A stretch of DNA of 15,601 nucleotides from Peptococcaceae bacterium (GTDB lineage Bacteria > Bacillota > Desulfitobacteriia > Desulfitobacteriales > Syntrophobotulaceae): positions 1-15,601 of the forward strand of contig JAAYII010000224.1 in NCBI GenBank assembly GCA_012523535.1, written 5' to 3'. Position numbers and translations under genes: made by a program. The notes beneath the pieces are model-generated. The model was not told the origin of the DNA, did not search any database, and saw nothing but the letters and a program-made list of their open reading frames with translations. This document shows, piece after piece, positions 1 to 6,582 of this stretch (the first letter of the stretch is position 1; the number at the start of each line of letters is the position of its first letter).

Positions 1-281
1 ATTTTGCGGTTTATGTTGACTCCGGCCAATTTCAAACCATACATCAAACGATTGTAAGTGATGTCATTCATTCTGGCCGCCGCATTGATTCGCGTAATCC
101 AAAGCTTTCGGAATTCTCTTCTTCTTAATTTGCGATGGGCATAAGCAAAGGCCATAGAACGAATAACTTGTTGTTTGGCCATCTTGAAGGTTTTGCTTCT
201 ACGGCCTTTATAACCCCTGGCTAATTTTAATATTTTTTTATGGCGTCTATGGGCTCTGACACCTCTTTTAACACGTGCCAT
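1..281 (-). CDS. rplT: 50S ribosomal protein L20, 3' end cut by window edge
   Basis: L20 is a primary 23S rRNA-binding protein needed for early assembly of the large ribosomal subunit. In many bacteria it also represses its own operon by binding the leader mRNA. The visible 93 residues begin MARVKRGVRAHRRHKK and continue through the basic, helical, highly conserved body (LARGYKGRRSK, RRREFRKLWITRINAA, NDITYNRLMYGLK). The family is usually about 118 residues, so roughly 25 C-terminal residues lie outside the window. The ATG at 281-279 is preceded by AAGGAGGT at 289-296 with good spacing. It is the last visible gene of infC-rpmI-rplT, 22 bases after rpmI. The identification is secure. Confidence 0.97.
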   Translation of the reverse strand, partial: MARVKRGVRAHRRHKKILKLARGYKGRRSKTFKMAKQQVIRSMAFAYAHRKLRRREFRKLWITRINAAARMNDITYNRLMYGLKLAGVNINRK

Positions 282-303
282 GGTACAAACCTCCTTGTAG
301 TGC

Positions 304-504
304 TTATTTTACGTAGGCTATCAGACGCGCAATCCGCTTGGCATCAGTATTATGCATCACAGTCGATTTGCGGAGATTACGTTTGCGCTTGGAAGTCTTC
401 TTTTCTAAAATATGGCTCTTATACGCATGACGGCGTACAATTTTTCCAGTACCGGTTTTCTTAAAACGCTTGGCAGCTCCACGATGGGTCTTCATCTTAG
501 GCAT
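304..504 (-). CDS. rpmI: 50S ribosomal protein L35
   Basis: This is a small basic protein of the large ribosomal subunit. Its 66 residues match the usual family length. It starts MPKMKTHRGAAKRFKKTGTG and carries the typical lysine/arginine-rich stretch KKTSKRKRNLRK. The ATG at 504-502 has an AGGAGGT ribosome binding site a few bases upstream. It sits between infC (25-base gap) and rplT (22-base gap), the conserved operon order, so it is probably co-transcribed from the infC promoter and under the same leader control. Confidence 0.98.
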   Translation of the reverse strand: MPKMKTHRGAAKRFKKTGTGKIVRRHAYKSHILEKKTSKRKRNLRKSTVMHNTDAKRIARLIAYVK

Positions 505-529
505 GTCTAAGCAACCTCCTTTTCTTAAT

Positions 530-1051
530 TTAGTCGTGTTTATTTGTAACTGGAGATAAAATCATAATCATATTGCGGCCTTCCACTTTCGGCTCGCGTT
601 CAATGACAGCTTGCTCGTTAAGGAATTCTGCCAATTTTAAGCATAGCATCTTTCCCTGGTCAGGGTGGGTAATTTCCCTGCCCCTGAACATTATTGTCAC
701 CTTAACCTTATCCCCGCTATTCAAAAAACGCTGAACGCTACGAGCCTTAGTTTCGAAATCATGGGCCTCAATGTTGGGACGGAGTTTTACTTCCTTTACC
801 TCAACCACTTTCTGTTTTTTGCGTGCTTCTTTCTCTCGCTTGGCTTGCTCATATTTATATTTGCCATAGTCCATGAGTTTGCATACCGGTGGTTTGGCAT
901 TGGGTGCAATTTCAACCAGGTCTAATGATTTCTCCGCCGCAATATGCAATGCTTCTGTCAGAGGAACAATCCCGAGTTGTTCTCCGCCTTCACTGACAAG
1001 TCGAACTTCCCGAGCCCGGATTTCTTCATTAATCCGCAAATCTTTGTTAAT
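530..1051 (-). CDS. infC: Translation initiation factor IF-3, with ATT start codon
   Basis: IF-3 binds the 30S subunit, prevents premature joining of 50S and proofreads start-codon and initiator-tRNA selection. The 173-residue product shows the N-terminal domain (NEEIRAREVRLVSEGGEQLG, DLVEIAPNAKPPVCKLMDYG), the lysine-rich linker (REKEARKKQKVVEVKEVKLR) and the C-terminal domain (FLNSGDKVKVTIMFRGREI). I place the start at an ATT at 1051-1049, reading I/M-N-K-D-L-R-I-N-E-E. That ATT lies 8 bases from AGGAGGT (1060-1066) and restores the N-terminus seen in Bacillus IF-3 (MISKDF...). The first conventional start, TTG at 1039-1037, would be 20 bases from the ribosome binding site. infC genes classically use rare ATT/ATC starts, which makes IF-3 regulate its own synthesis. 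First gene of infC-rpmI-rplT. Confidence 0.96.
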   Translation of the reverse strand: MNKDLRINEEIRAREVRLVSEGGEQLGIVPLTEALHIAAEKSLDLVEIAPNAKPPVCKLMDYGKYKYEQAKREKEARKKQKVVEVKEVKLRPNIEAHDFETKARSVQRFLNSGDKVKVTIMFRGREITHPDQGKMLCLKLAEFLNEQAVIEREPKVEGRNMIMILSPVTNKHD

Positions 1052-1059
1052 AGGGAAAC

Positions 1060-1066
1060 ACCTCCT
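1060..1066 (-). promoter_or_regulatory. Ribosome binding site that fixes the ATT start of infC
   Basis: AGGAGGT on the minus strand ends 8 bases before ATT at 1051. The next possible start, TTG at 1039, would leave a 20-base spacing, too long for efficient initiation. This site is the main evidence for the non-canonical start. Confidence 0.85.
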
Positions 1067-1072
1067 GAGGTA

Positions 1073-1216
1073 ATTAAATGGTTAATAAAATAAAATAAAG
1101 ACGGTATAGTCCACCCGTCTTCATAAATTCAAAATGAGAATCACCATAAAGGAGTAACTCATTTGCAACCTCATTGACAATGTCATGAGGTGAGAAGCGG
1201 ATGACTTCTACTTCGC
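1073..1216 (-). ncRNA. Structured mRNA leader of infC-rpmI-rplT (probable L20 leader / attenuator)
   Basis: Between the promoter and the infC ribosome binding site lie about 145 transcribed bases with several inverted repeats. AGAAG at 1209-1205 pairs with CTTCT at 1197-1193. CCTCAT at 1190-1185 pairs with ATGAGG at 1174-1169, with an inner GAC/GTC extension. AAATGAG at 1164-1158 pairs with CTCATTT at 1138-1132. A terminator follows at 1121-1098. Two ATGAG and two CTCAT elements allow alternative pairings. In Bacillus subtilis the same operon has a leader that L20 binds to cause premature termination, so by position and architecture this is probably the equivalent. The assignment to that family is inference; I could not test a covariance model. 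Confidence 0.7.
1084..1121 (-). terminator. Intrinsic terminator within the infC leader (attenuator)
   Basis: AAGACGG (1121-1115) pairs perfectly with CCGTCTT (1104-1098) and is followed at once by TATTTTATTTTATT. It lies downstream of the infC promoter and upstream of the infC ribosome binding site, so it can only work as an attenuator of the operon. Confidence 0.8.
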
Positions 1217-1222
1217 ATAAAT

Positions 1223-1251
1223 AGTATACACACCGAGTTTGATAATGTCAA
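1223..1251 (-). promoter_or_regulatory. Sigma-A-type promoter of infC-rpmI-rplT
   Basis: A perfect -35 TTGACA at 1251-1246 is separated by exactly 17 bases from TATACT (1228-1223), one mismatch from TATAAT. The predicted transcript starts near 1216 and carries a leader of about 165 bases before infC. It is the strongest promoter-like sequence I see in the window and fits a highly expressed translation operon. Confidence 0.8.
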
Positions 1252-1260
1252 TCATTGATC

Positions 1261-1282
1261 TTAAATTCCGCCGGGAACTTAA
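1261..1282 (-). other. Stem-loop after the BMP lipoprotein gene
   Basis: TTAAGTTCC, loop CGGC, then GGAATTTAA forms a 9-base-pair stem with one G-U pair. It lies just after the BMP stop codon and just before the infC promoter. No T-tract follows on either strand, so it may stabilise or mark the mRNA 3' end rather than act as a complete intrinsic terminator. Confidence 0.4.
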
Positions 1283-1290
1283 TAAATTGA

Positions 1291-2304
1291 TCAATTATCA
1301 ATAAATTTAAGATATTCTTCCTCATTGCGCGGGACCTTCAGCTCTCCGGTAATAATTTTTTCTTCCAGTTTCTGCACTTCATTGTAAGTATTTAACGGTA
1401 CCATGTCCGGGTTTGTATAATTAATTTTAAGGGCATTTTCTGCCATACCCAAATTTAAATTCTTAAGTTCAAGTGTGTTGTCTTTATATTGCCGGAGTAA
1501 ATCATAGATGATCTCATTTAAGTTTTTGGTGATATAGGCAATTTCAGTTTGCGCTTTGTCCAAAACAGATACTGTTCCGGTATCGGTCTTACCCATTATC
1601 TTCAGAATCATATCGGCATTGGATTCAATCATAAGTTCGGCAATTGTCTTATAGCGATTAACATTGGAATAGGTTGCCGCCAACCCTTTCATTAATTGAC
1701 AGTTAGGTCTGGCATATCTTAGTCCGGCTTTATAGGCATAATGATATTTTTGGGCCAAGTCTTTATTGTCCCCGGAGATAAAACCTGCCACAAGAGTATT
1801 GGTCATTTTCCCGCATAGATAGCCCGCCAGAAATGCAGGTTCTTCCACTCTGAAAGCTACAGCCATAACATTGGAGGGAGGAGTGCTCTCCAAGGAAGCG
1901 TCGAGGCAAATATATTTTATTTGTGGATTTTGAGCGGCAGCTTCCAAGACTGCCGGGACAGCGTCACTGCCCAGGGTAAATATTAAGTTGCAATTCTGCT
2001 TTTTCAATTGAGTCAGTAAACGGCCATATTCTTTACTGTCCTGCGCTTGAACATAACTGCCGGCAATATCAAAATCTTGGCTTGCCCTTTGAAGCCCTTG
2101 CCAGGCGTTCTGGTTATATGGATCGTTTATTCCTCTTTCATCGACAATCAGCCCAACTCTAAGAGCCCCCTGGGTTTTATCATCCGGTAAAATTTGCCCA
2201 CTGTCTCCGCTATGGCCCAGGATTCCGCATCCTCCTAGGGATAATAGAAGGATTATGGTCAAACTCCAGGTTATTATCCGATAGTTGTGCCTTTTTTTAT
2301 TCAC
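1291..2304 (-). CDS. BMP-family (PnrA/Med-like) substrate-binding lipoprotein
   Basis: This is probably an extracytoplasmic lipoprotein related to the basic membrane protein / PnrA family, whose members bind purine nucleosides for ABC transporters or, in the Med subgroup, act in regulation. A basic N-terminus and hydrophobic segment lead to a lipobox LGGC. The body has family landmarks: GLIVDERGINDPYNQNAWQG, NVMAVAFRVEEPAFLAGYL followed by CGKMT, then VAGFISGDNK. The segment holding the usual G-V-D-x-D-Q ligand motif appears missing. I prefer GTG at 2304-2302 as start, 10 bases after GGAG; a GTG at 2313 is also in frame but lies almost on top of that site. No permease or ATPase gene is adjacent, so transport is uncertain. 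It lies downstream of the YhaM-type gene with an 93-base gap. Confidence 0.85.
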   Translation of the reverse strand: MNKKRHNYRIITWSLTIILLLSLGGCGILGHSGDSGQILPDDKTQGALRVGLIVDERGINDPYNQNAWQGLQRASQDFDIAGSYVQAQDSKEYGRLLTQLKKQNCNLIFTLGSDAVPAVLEAAAQNPQIKYICLDASLESTPPSNVMAVAFRVEEPAFLAGYLCGKMTNTLVAGFISGDNKDLAQKYHYAYKAGLRYARPNCQLMKGLAATYSNVNRYKTIAELMIESNADMILKIMGKTDTGTVSVLDKAQTEIAYITKNLNEIIYDLLRQYKDNTLELKNLNLGMAENALKINYTNPDMVPLNTYNEVQKLEEKIITGELKVPRNEEEYLKFIDN

Positions 2305-2397
2305 TTTCTTCACTCTCCGTAATTCCAGCCAGAGTTTATACCGCTTGTCCCTGGTATTTTTCTCTTCAGTTAACTACTTTGATATTTGTCCCGTTTA

Positions 2398-3354
2398 TTA
2401 CCCACTAAAATTTGATTTATATAACCTGCGATTGTCCAGAGCCCATATGCGATCGCTGAATTCTCCAGGTTCTACCGTATCTAAAGCCTTTTGCATATCA
2501 AACATCCTGGCATCCAAGATATCCAAGTAATGCAGAAGTTCGGCTTCAGGAAACATCGGCTTTTTGGGGCTGCCAAACTCCGGTTCATAGTGGTGGGCAA
2601 GAATCATGTGCTGCAACTGGAGACTCAGTTCTTCATCCAAACCCACCTGGCGAGCCGCCCAATCAATCTTTTTTATCCCTTGCACGATATGCCCCAAGAG
2701 CTGCCCCACAATACTATAAGCAGTAGCCTGCCCAAGCTCATCGGCTTCAATTTCCTCAATTTTGGCAATGTCATGCAGGATTATACCCGCCAGTAAAAGG
2801 TCTTTGTTGAGGAAGGGATATATTTGCAGGAGCGCTTCTCCCGCTTTGAGCATGGTAAGAGTATGATAGAGCAAACCTGAACGCAGGGAATGATGATTAT
2901 GAAGGGCTGCCGGCCAGGTCATTAATTTTTCTTCAACCTCATCGATAATAAGCCGCACTGTTTCTTTGAGCTTGCTGTTGCCGATTTTTTCGAGGTAAGC
3001 CAGCAGTTCGGCATACATTTCCCGGGCCGGGTAGGGAGCCACCGGCACGAATTCCTCAATATCCACTTCGTCTTTTGCCTCAACCAAGCGGATTTTATCG
3101 ATTTTAAGCTGTTTTCTTCCCTGCCATTCAACCACGGTGCCTTTTACTTTAATCAACATATTTTTGGCAAACTGAGATTCCTCTTCTGGGGAACAATCCC
3201 ATAACTTGGCAACGATTTCCCCACTGTTGTCGCTCAAGATAAAATCGAGATATTTGTTGCCGCTGTTGGTGTTTCGGCATTCAACTTTGCGGATTAAGAA
3301 AAAGGATATAATAGTTTCCCCGGGGGTTAATTGGCTTATTTTTTTAAATGACAT
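2398..3354 (-). CDS. yhaM: 3'-5' exoribonuclease, YhaM type (OB fold plus HD domain)
   Basis: YhaM-family enzymes are cytoplasmic, metal-dependent 3'-5' exonucleases that trim RNA (and single-stranded DNA) in Firmicutes. The 318-residue protein has the usual length (B. subtilis YhaM is 314). Residues about 12-95 form an OB-type nucleic-acid-binding domain (KYLDFILSDNSGEIVAKLWD). Residues about 150-300 form an HD phosphohydrolase domain with metal-ligand candidates His164 (LLYHTL), His194-Asp195 (HDIAK) and His254-His255 (AHHYEPEFGSPKKP). The ATG at 3354 follows GGGAG with a spacing of about 7. It starts 23 bases after the thrS stop, so it is probably co-transcribed with thrS and subject to the same T-box. 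Confidence 0.93.
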   Translation of the reverse strand: MSFKKISQLTPGETIISFFLIRKVECRNTNSGNKYLDFILSDNSGEIVAKLWDCSPEEESQFAKNMLIKVKGTVVEWQGRKQLKIDKIRLVEAKDEVDIEEFVPVAPYPAREMYAELLAYLEKIGNSKLKETVRLIIDEVEEKLMTWPAALHNHHSLRSGLLYHTLTMLKAGEALLQIYPFLNKDLLLAGIILHDIAKIEEIEADELGQATAYSIVGQLLGHIVQGIKKIDWAARQVGLDEELSLQLQHMILAHHYEPEFGSPKKPMFPEAELLHYLDILDARMFDMQKALDTVEPGEFSDRIWALDNRRLYKSNFSG

Positions 3355-3377
3355 TGAAAGCTCCCTTTCCCTCCAAA

Positions 3378-5306
3378 TTATTGGACCAGTCCTTTGTCAT
3401 TAATTTTTTTGGTGATAATTTCGGTTTTGATCAGGGAAACAAAATCATTGAGATTCATAACGGCAGTTTCTTGCTCACCGTAACGGCGGACGGAAACACT
3501 ATCCGTTTCCATTTCTTTATCGCCGACTACCAGAGCAAAGGGAATTTTTGCTGTCTGGGCTTCCCTGATTTTATAGTTTATTTTTTCGCGACGTTGATCG
3601 ATTTCTACGCGGACCTTTTCCTCTTTCAAAACAGTCTCTACTATATTGGCAAACTCGTTATGCCTGTCGCTGATGGGCAAAATCCTGACCTGCACCGGAG
3701 AAAGCCAGACCGGAAAGGCCCCGGCATAATGTTCGATTAAGAGAGCGATAAAGCGCTCCAAACTACCGTAAACCACTCGGTGGATCATAACGGGACGATG
3801 TTTTTCCCCGTCTTCGCCAATATAAGTTAAATCAAATTTCTCCGGCATCTGAAAATCCAATTGGATTGTACCACACTGCCAGGTTCTGTCCAGGCAGTCT
3901 TTGACATGAAAATCTATCTTAGGACCGTAAAAGGCCCCGTCACCGGGATTTACTTTATACTCCAGGCCCTTGGTCTCCAAAGCTTCCTTAAGGGCGTTGG
4001 TCGCCATTTCCCAGTCCTCGTCAGATCCCATGGAATTTTCCGGACGAGTGGACAACTCCACATGGTATTCAAAACCAAAAACTTTATAGAAATAATCGAT
4101 CAAATCAATAACTCCAATTATCTCTTCGTTAATTTGGGAAGGAAGCATAAAGATATGCGCATCATCCTGGGTAAAACTGCGTACTCTTAGGAGCCCGTGC
4201 AAAACACCGGACAACTCATGCCTGTGGACAAGACCCAGTTCACCGCAGCGAATCGGCAAATCCCGATAACTGCGCAACTTGCTCTTGTACATAATCATCC
4301 CGCCCGGGCAGTTCATCGGTTTGACGGCAAAGTCTTGATCATCAATCTTGGTAAAATACATATTGTCTTTATAATGATCCCAGTGCCCGGATTGCTCCCA
4401 TAGACTTCGGCTGAGAATAATGGGGGTCTTGATCTCCACATAGCCCCTTTTTAGGTGTTCTTCCCGCCAGAAATCTTCCAAGATATTCCTCAAGACCATG
4501 CCCTTGGGATGAAAGAAAGGAAAACCGGGGCCTTCATCATGCAGGCTGAAAAGGTCAAGTTCCATCCCTAATTTGCGATGATCTCTTTTTTTGGCTTCTT
4601 CCAGTTTGTTTAGATAGTCGTCCAAATCGGATTTTTTGGCAAAAGCCAAACCGTATATACGTTGCAGCATTTTATTCTTTTCGCTGCCTCGCCAGTAAGC
4701 GCCCGCTATGCTCTGCAATTTAAAGGCTTTAAGCATTTTGGTGGACGGAACATGAGGACCGGCGCAGAGATCGGTGAAATTGCCCTGGGTATAAATCGAA
4801 ATGCGCGCTTCGCCAGGCAAATCATTAATAAGTTCAACTTTGTACTTTTCGCCCTTTTGTTGGAAATAATCTAAGGCTTGTTCCCTAGTCAATTCTTGGC
4901 GTTCAAATTTATAATCCTCCTTGGCCAGCCTTTTCATTTCGGCTTCCAGTTTTTCCAAATCTTCGGGAGTAAAGACATGCTCGGAGTCAAAATCATAATA
5001 GAAGCCGTTGGCAATGGCCGGACCTATACCCAGGATGGTTCCCGGAAAAAGGTTTTTGACTGCCTGAGCCAATAGATGAGCAGTAGAATGCCTCATTACG
5101 GCCAATCCTTCTTCACTGTCCAATGTCAATATTTCAACTTCGGCATCCTCTTCCAGCTTAGTGTTCAAATCCTTAATTTCGCCATTAATTTTTGCGGCCA
5201 CCGCTGCGCGGGCCAATCCCTGGGAAATAGAAGAAGCCAATTCCAGAACGGTTGTTCCTGCCGGAATTTGTTTTATTGATCCATCTTTTAAAGTTACATT
5301 GATCAT
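3378..5306 (-). CDS. thrS: Threonyl-tRNA synthetase
   Basis: This enzyme charges tRNA-Thr with threonine and edits mischarged Ser-tRNA-Thr. Its 642 residues are the normal length. Domains in order: TGS (1-61); the editing domain with His73, His77 (HSTAH), Cys181 and His185 (CAGPH); a class II catalytic core with zinc ligands Cys333 (MNCPGG), His384 (DDAHIF) and His509 (MIHRVV); and the anticodon-binding domain from about 535. The ATG at 5306 is the only plausible start, although AGGAGG (5325-5320) is 13 bases away, longer than usual. A threonine T-box lies upstream, so expression should rise when tRNA-Thr is uncharged. The yhaM-type gene follows after 23 bases. Confidence 0.98.
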   Translation of the reverse strand: MINVTLKDGSIKQIPAGTTVLELASSISQGLARAAVAAKINGEIKDLNTKLEEDAEVEILTLDSEEGLAVMRHSTAHLLAQAVKNLFPGTILGIGPAIANGFYYDFDSEHVFTPEDLEKLEAEMKRLAKEDYKFERQELTREQALDYFQQKGEKYKVELINDLPGEARISIYTQGNFTDLCAGPHVPSTKMLKAFKLQSIAGAYWRGSEKNKMLQRIYGLAFAKKSDLDDYLNKLEEAKKRDHRKLGMELDLFSLHDEGPGFPFFHPKGMVLRNILEDFWREEHLKRGYVEIKTPIILSRSLWEQSGHWDHYKDNMYFTKIDDQDFAVKPMNCPGGMIMYKSKLRSYRDLPIRCGELGLVHRHELSGVLHGLLRVRSFTQDDAHIFMLPSQINEEIIGVIDLIDYFYKVFGFEYHVELSTRPENSMGSDEDWEMATNALKEALETKGLEYKVNPGDGAFYGPKIDFHVKDCLDRTWQCGTIQLDFQMPEKFDLTYIGEDGEKHRPVMIHRVVYGSLERFIALLIEHYAGAFPVWLSPVQVRILPISDRHNEFANIVETVLKEEKVRVEIDQRREKINYKIREAQTAKIPFALVVGDKEMETDSVSVRRYGEQETAVMNLNDFVSLIKTEIITKKINDKGLVQ

Positions 5307-5340
5307 GGTCTGTTCATTTCCTCCTAAATTCGGCCTTAAT

Positions 5341-5373
5341 GATCAAAGCTCCCGTCCCCTATGGGACGAGAGC
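5341..5373 (-). terminator. T-box terminator stem ahead of thrS
   Basis: GCTCTCGTCCC (5373-5363) pairs with GGGACGGGAGC (5358-5348) over 11 bases with one G-U pair, followed by TTTGATCATT. The stem is strong but the T-tract is short and interrupted. It is the default off-structure of the T-box. Confidence 0.85.
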
Positions 5374-5580
5374 AAATAATAAACCCGTGGTTCCACCCAA
5401 CTTTGAGAATAAAATATTCTCCTCTAACCCCTTAACGCGGGTTTTACGGCCTGCTTACTGTTATTCAGCACGGCACTCCAGGGTGGTGTTCATCCCGAAC
5501 TCCGCAGAAATGCTTTCAGCCTGGGCATTTCTCTCTGTTTGCTTCTATTCGGATTACTGTCCCTGTCATCGCGTTTTCAT
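5341..5580 (-). ncRNA. T-box riboswitch, threonine specifier (ACC), upstream of thrS
   Basis: A T-box RNA senses uncharged tRNA and controls read-through into the synthetase gene. Visible parts: distal Stem I with AGAAATGC (5532-5525) paired to GCATTTCT (5513-5506); a specifier region GATGAACACCACCC in which ACC (5487-5485) is a threonine codon; Stem III GAGAATA/TATTCTC; and the T-box core GGGTGGAACCACGGG (5398-5384), where TGGA can pair with a tRNA acceptor end UCCA. A terminator stem at 5373-5348 closes the element. ACGGG of the T-box core can pair with CTCGT in the left terminator arm (allowing G-U), a plausible antiterminator contact. The specifier identity agrees with the downstream thrS. 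Confidence 0.94.
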
Positions 5581-5597
5581 TGTTTATTTAACAATAG

Positions 5598-5624
5598 CTT
5601 ATACTACCCTGTTAGCATTGTCAA
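5598..5624 (-). promoter_or_regulatory. Candidate promoter of thrS T-box transcript
   Basis: TTGACA (5624-5619) and TATAAG (5603-5598) are separated by 15 bases, shorter than the optimal 17, placing the start near 5590, just before T-box Stem I. The -35 element overlaps the TGA stop of the ytxC-like gene. Position is convincing; spacing makes it moderate. Confidence 0.5.
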
Positions 5625-6481
5625 TGGTTGTTGCCACAAAGGGGACAACCATTACAAATACTGACTTTTTCTTCAAAGACTTCTGTTAAAATCTTCATCA
5701 TATTTACATATTTATCAGTAAGGCCATGAACCACAAGCCTTGGGGGAGCGCATTTAATAATAGCAATAATCAATATATCTTCATGCAATTCCAAATCCGA
5801 TCTGTAATGATCCTCCAAACATTCCCGGCTGACATTTTGTTCCCGGTCATCATAAAATTGAACTTCTCCCCAGGCTTTAATAATTACATTTAGGGTGGGA
5901 AAAACAGCCGTTTGTTTGGCCAGGTACTTTTTGAGCATGTTAATAAAACCTTGATGCTCCTGATCCAGGACATAATTTTCAACCGCCCCGGCTATTTGCT
6001 TCCTGAGCTCCCGTTTATATTGATCGGCTCTGAAATTCATAAACCCTTCTATATTGAAGCGCTGGTTGGAATCCAAGAATTCCAAAATTGATCTGATCAG
6101 TATTCTTTTTTTAAGATCAGAAAACGCTTGTTTATTCTCTTTATAGGCAGGCCAAAACTTGGCCATAAATCTATTTATGTCCCTTAGGTCAAAATTGTAT
6201 TCGGTAACTAAAACCTTTTTAACATAAGACCGCTCCCATTCCTGGAAAACTATCTCTGCCAGCGCCCGGGCAAAATAGTAATTATATATTCTAAAGGCAA
6301 GCCGGTCTTCCGCTTGTCTTCCCTCAAGCGTAGAATATACACAGCGCACAAGGTAGGGAGCTTCGCTTTGCAATTCGAATAATTCGAAAGGGAGTCCCTC
6401 CAAGGCGCGTAAATCGGAAAGCCTACGATATAGGCCTTCCCTGTAATTTGAAGTGCCTACTTCAATAAAATATTCCTGCAC
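5621..6481 (-). CDS. ytxC: Sporulation-associated protein, YtxC family
   Basis: This is a 286-residue soluble protein of the YtxC family, found in endospore formers. Its biochemical role is not known. In Bacillus subtilis ytxC lies directly upstream of thrS, exactly as here, which supports the call together with the overall sequence (family-like DLRDINRFM, KRILIRSILEFL and ILIIAIIKCAPPRLVVHG segments). The protein is rich in predicted helices and has no signal peptide or membrane span. Its last 11 residues, CNGCPLCGNNH, contain a C-x2-C-x2-C cluster. The GTG start at 6481 follows GGGAGG with a spacing of about 10. The TGA stop lies inside the candidate thrS promoter. The gene may be co-transcribed with the membrane-protein gene 101 bases upstream. 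Confidence 0.8.
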   Translation of the reverse strand: MQEYFIEVGTSNYREGLYRRLSDLRALEGLPFELFELQSEAPYLVRCVYSTLEGRQAEDRLAFRIYNYYFARALAEIVFQEWERSYVKKVLVTEYNFDLRDINRFMAKFWPAYKENKQAFSDLKKRILIRSILEFLDSNQRFNIEGFMNFRADQYKRELRKQIAGAVENYVLDQEHQGFINMLKKYLAKQTAVFPTLNVIIKAWGEVQFYDDREQNVSRECLEDHYRSDLELHEDILIIAIIKCAPPRLVVHGLTDKYVNMMKILTEVFEEKVSICNGCPLCGNNH

Positions 6482-6492
6482 GAAAAAAATCC

Positions 6493-6502
6493 CTCCCGGG
6501 AG
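6493..6502. repeat. Perfect palindrome overlapping the ytxC ribosome binding site
   Basis: CTCCCGGGAG is a 10-base perfect palindrome. Its minus-strand right half, CGGGAG, is part of the GGGAGGGA ribosome binding site of the ytxC-like gene. It might be a chance consequence of a strong Shine-Dalgarno sequence or a protein-binding site. Confidence 0.35.
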
Positions 6503-6582
6503 AATATATGCTTATTCTTTTCTATATATTTCCGGTTAGGGATTTTCTTATTCTAAATTTGTTTGTTCACTTGTTCTTACTT

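Noticed and set aside
3348..3740. 130-residue plus-strand open frame over the thrS 3' end
   Set aside because: It is antisense to the conserved anticodon-binding domain of thrS and shows no coding features of its own.
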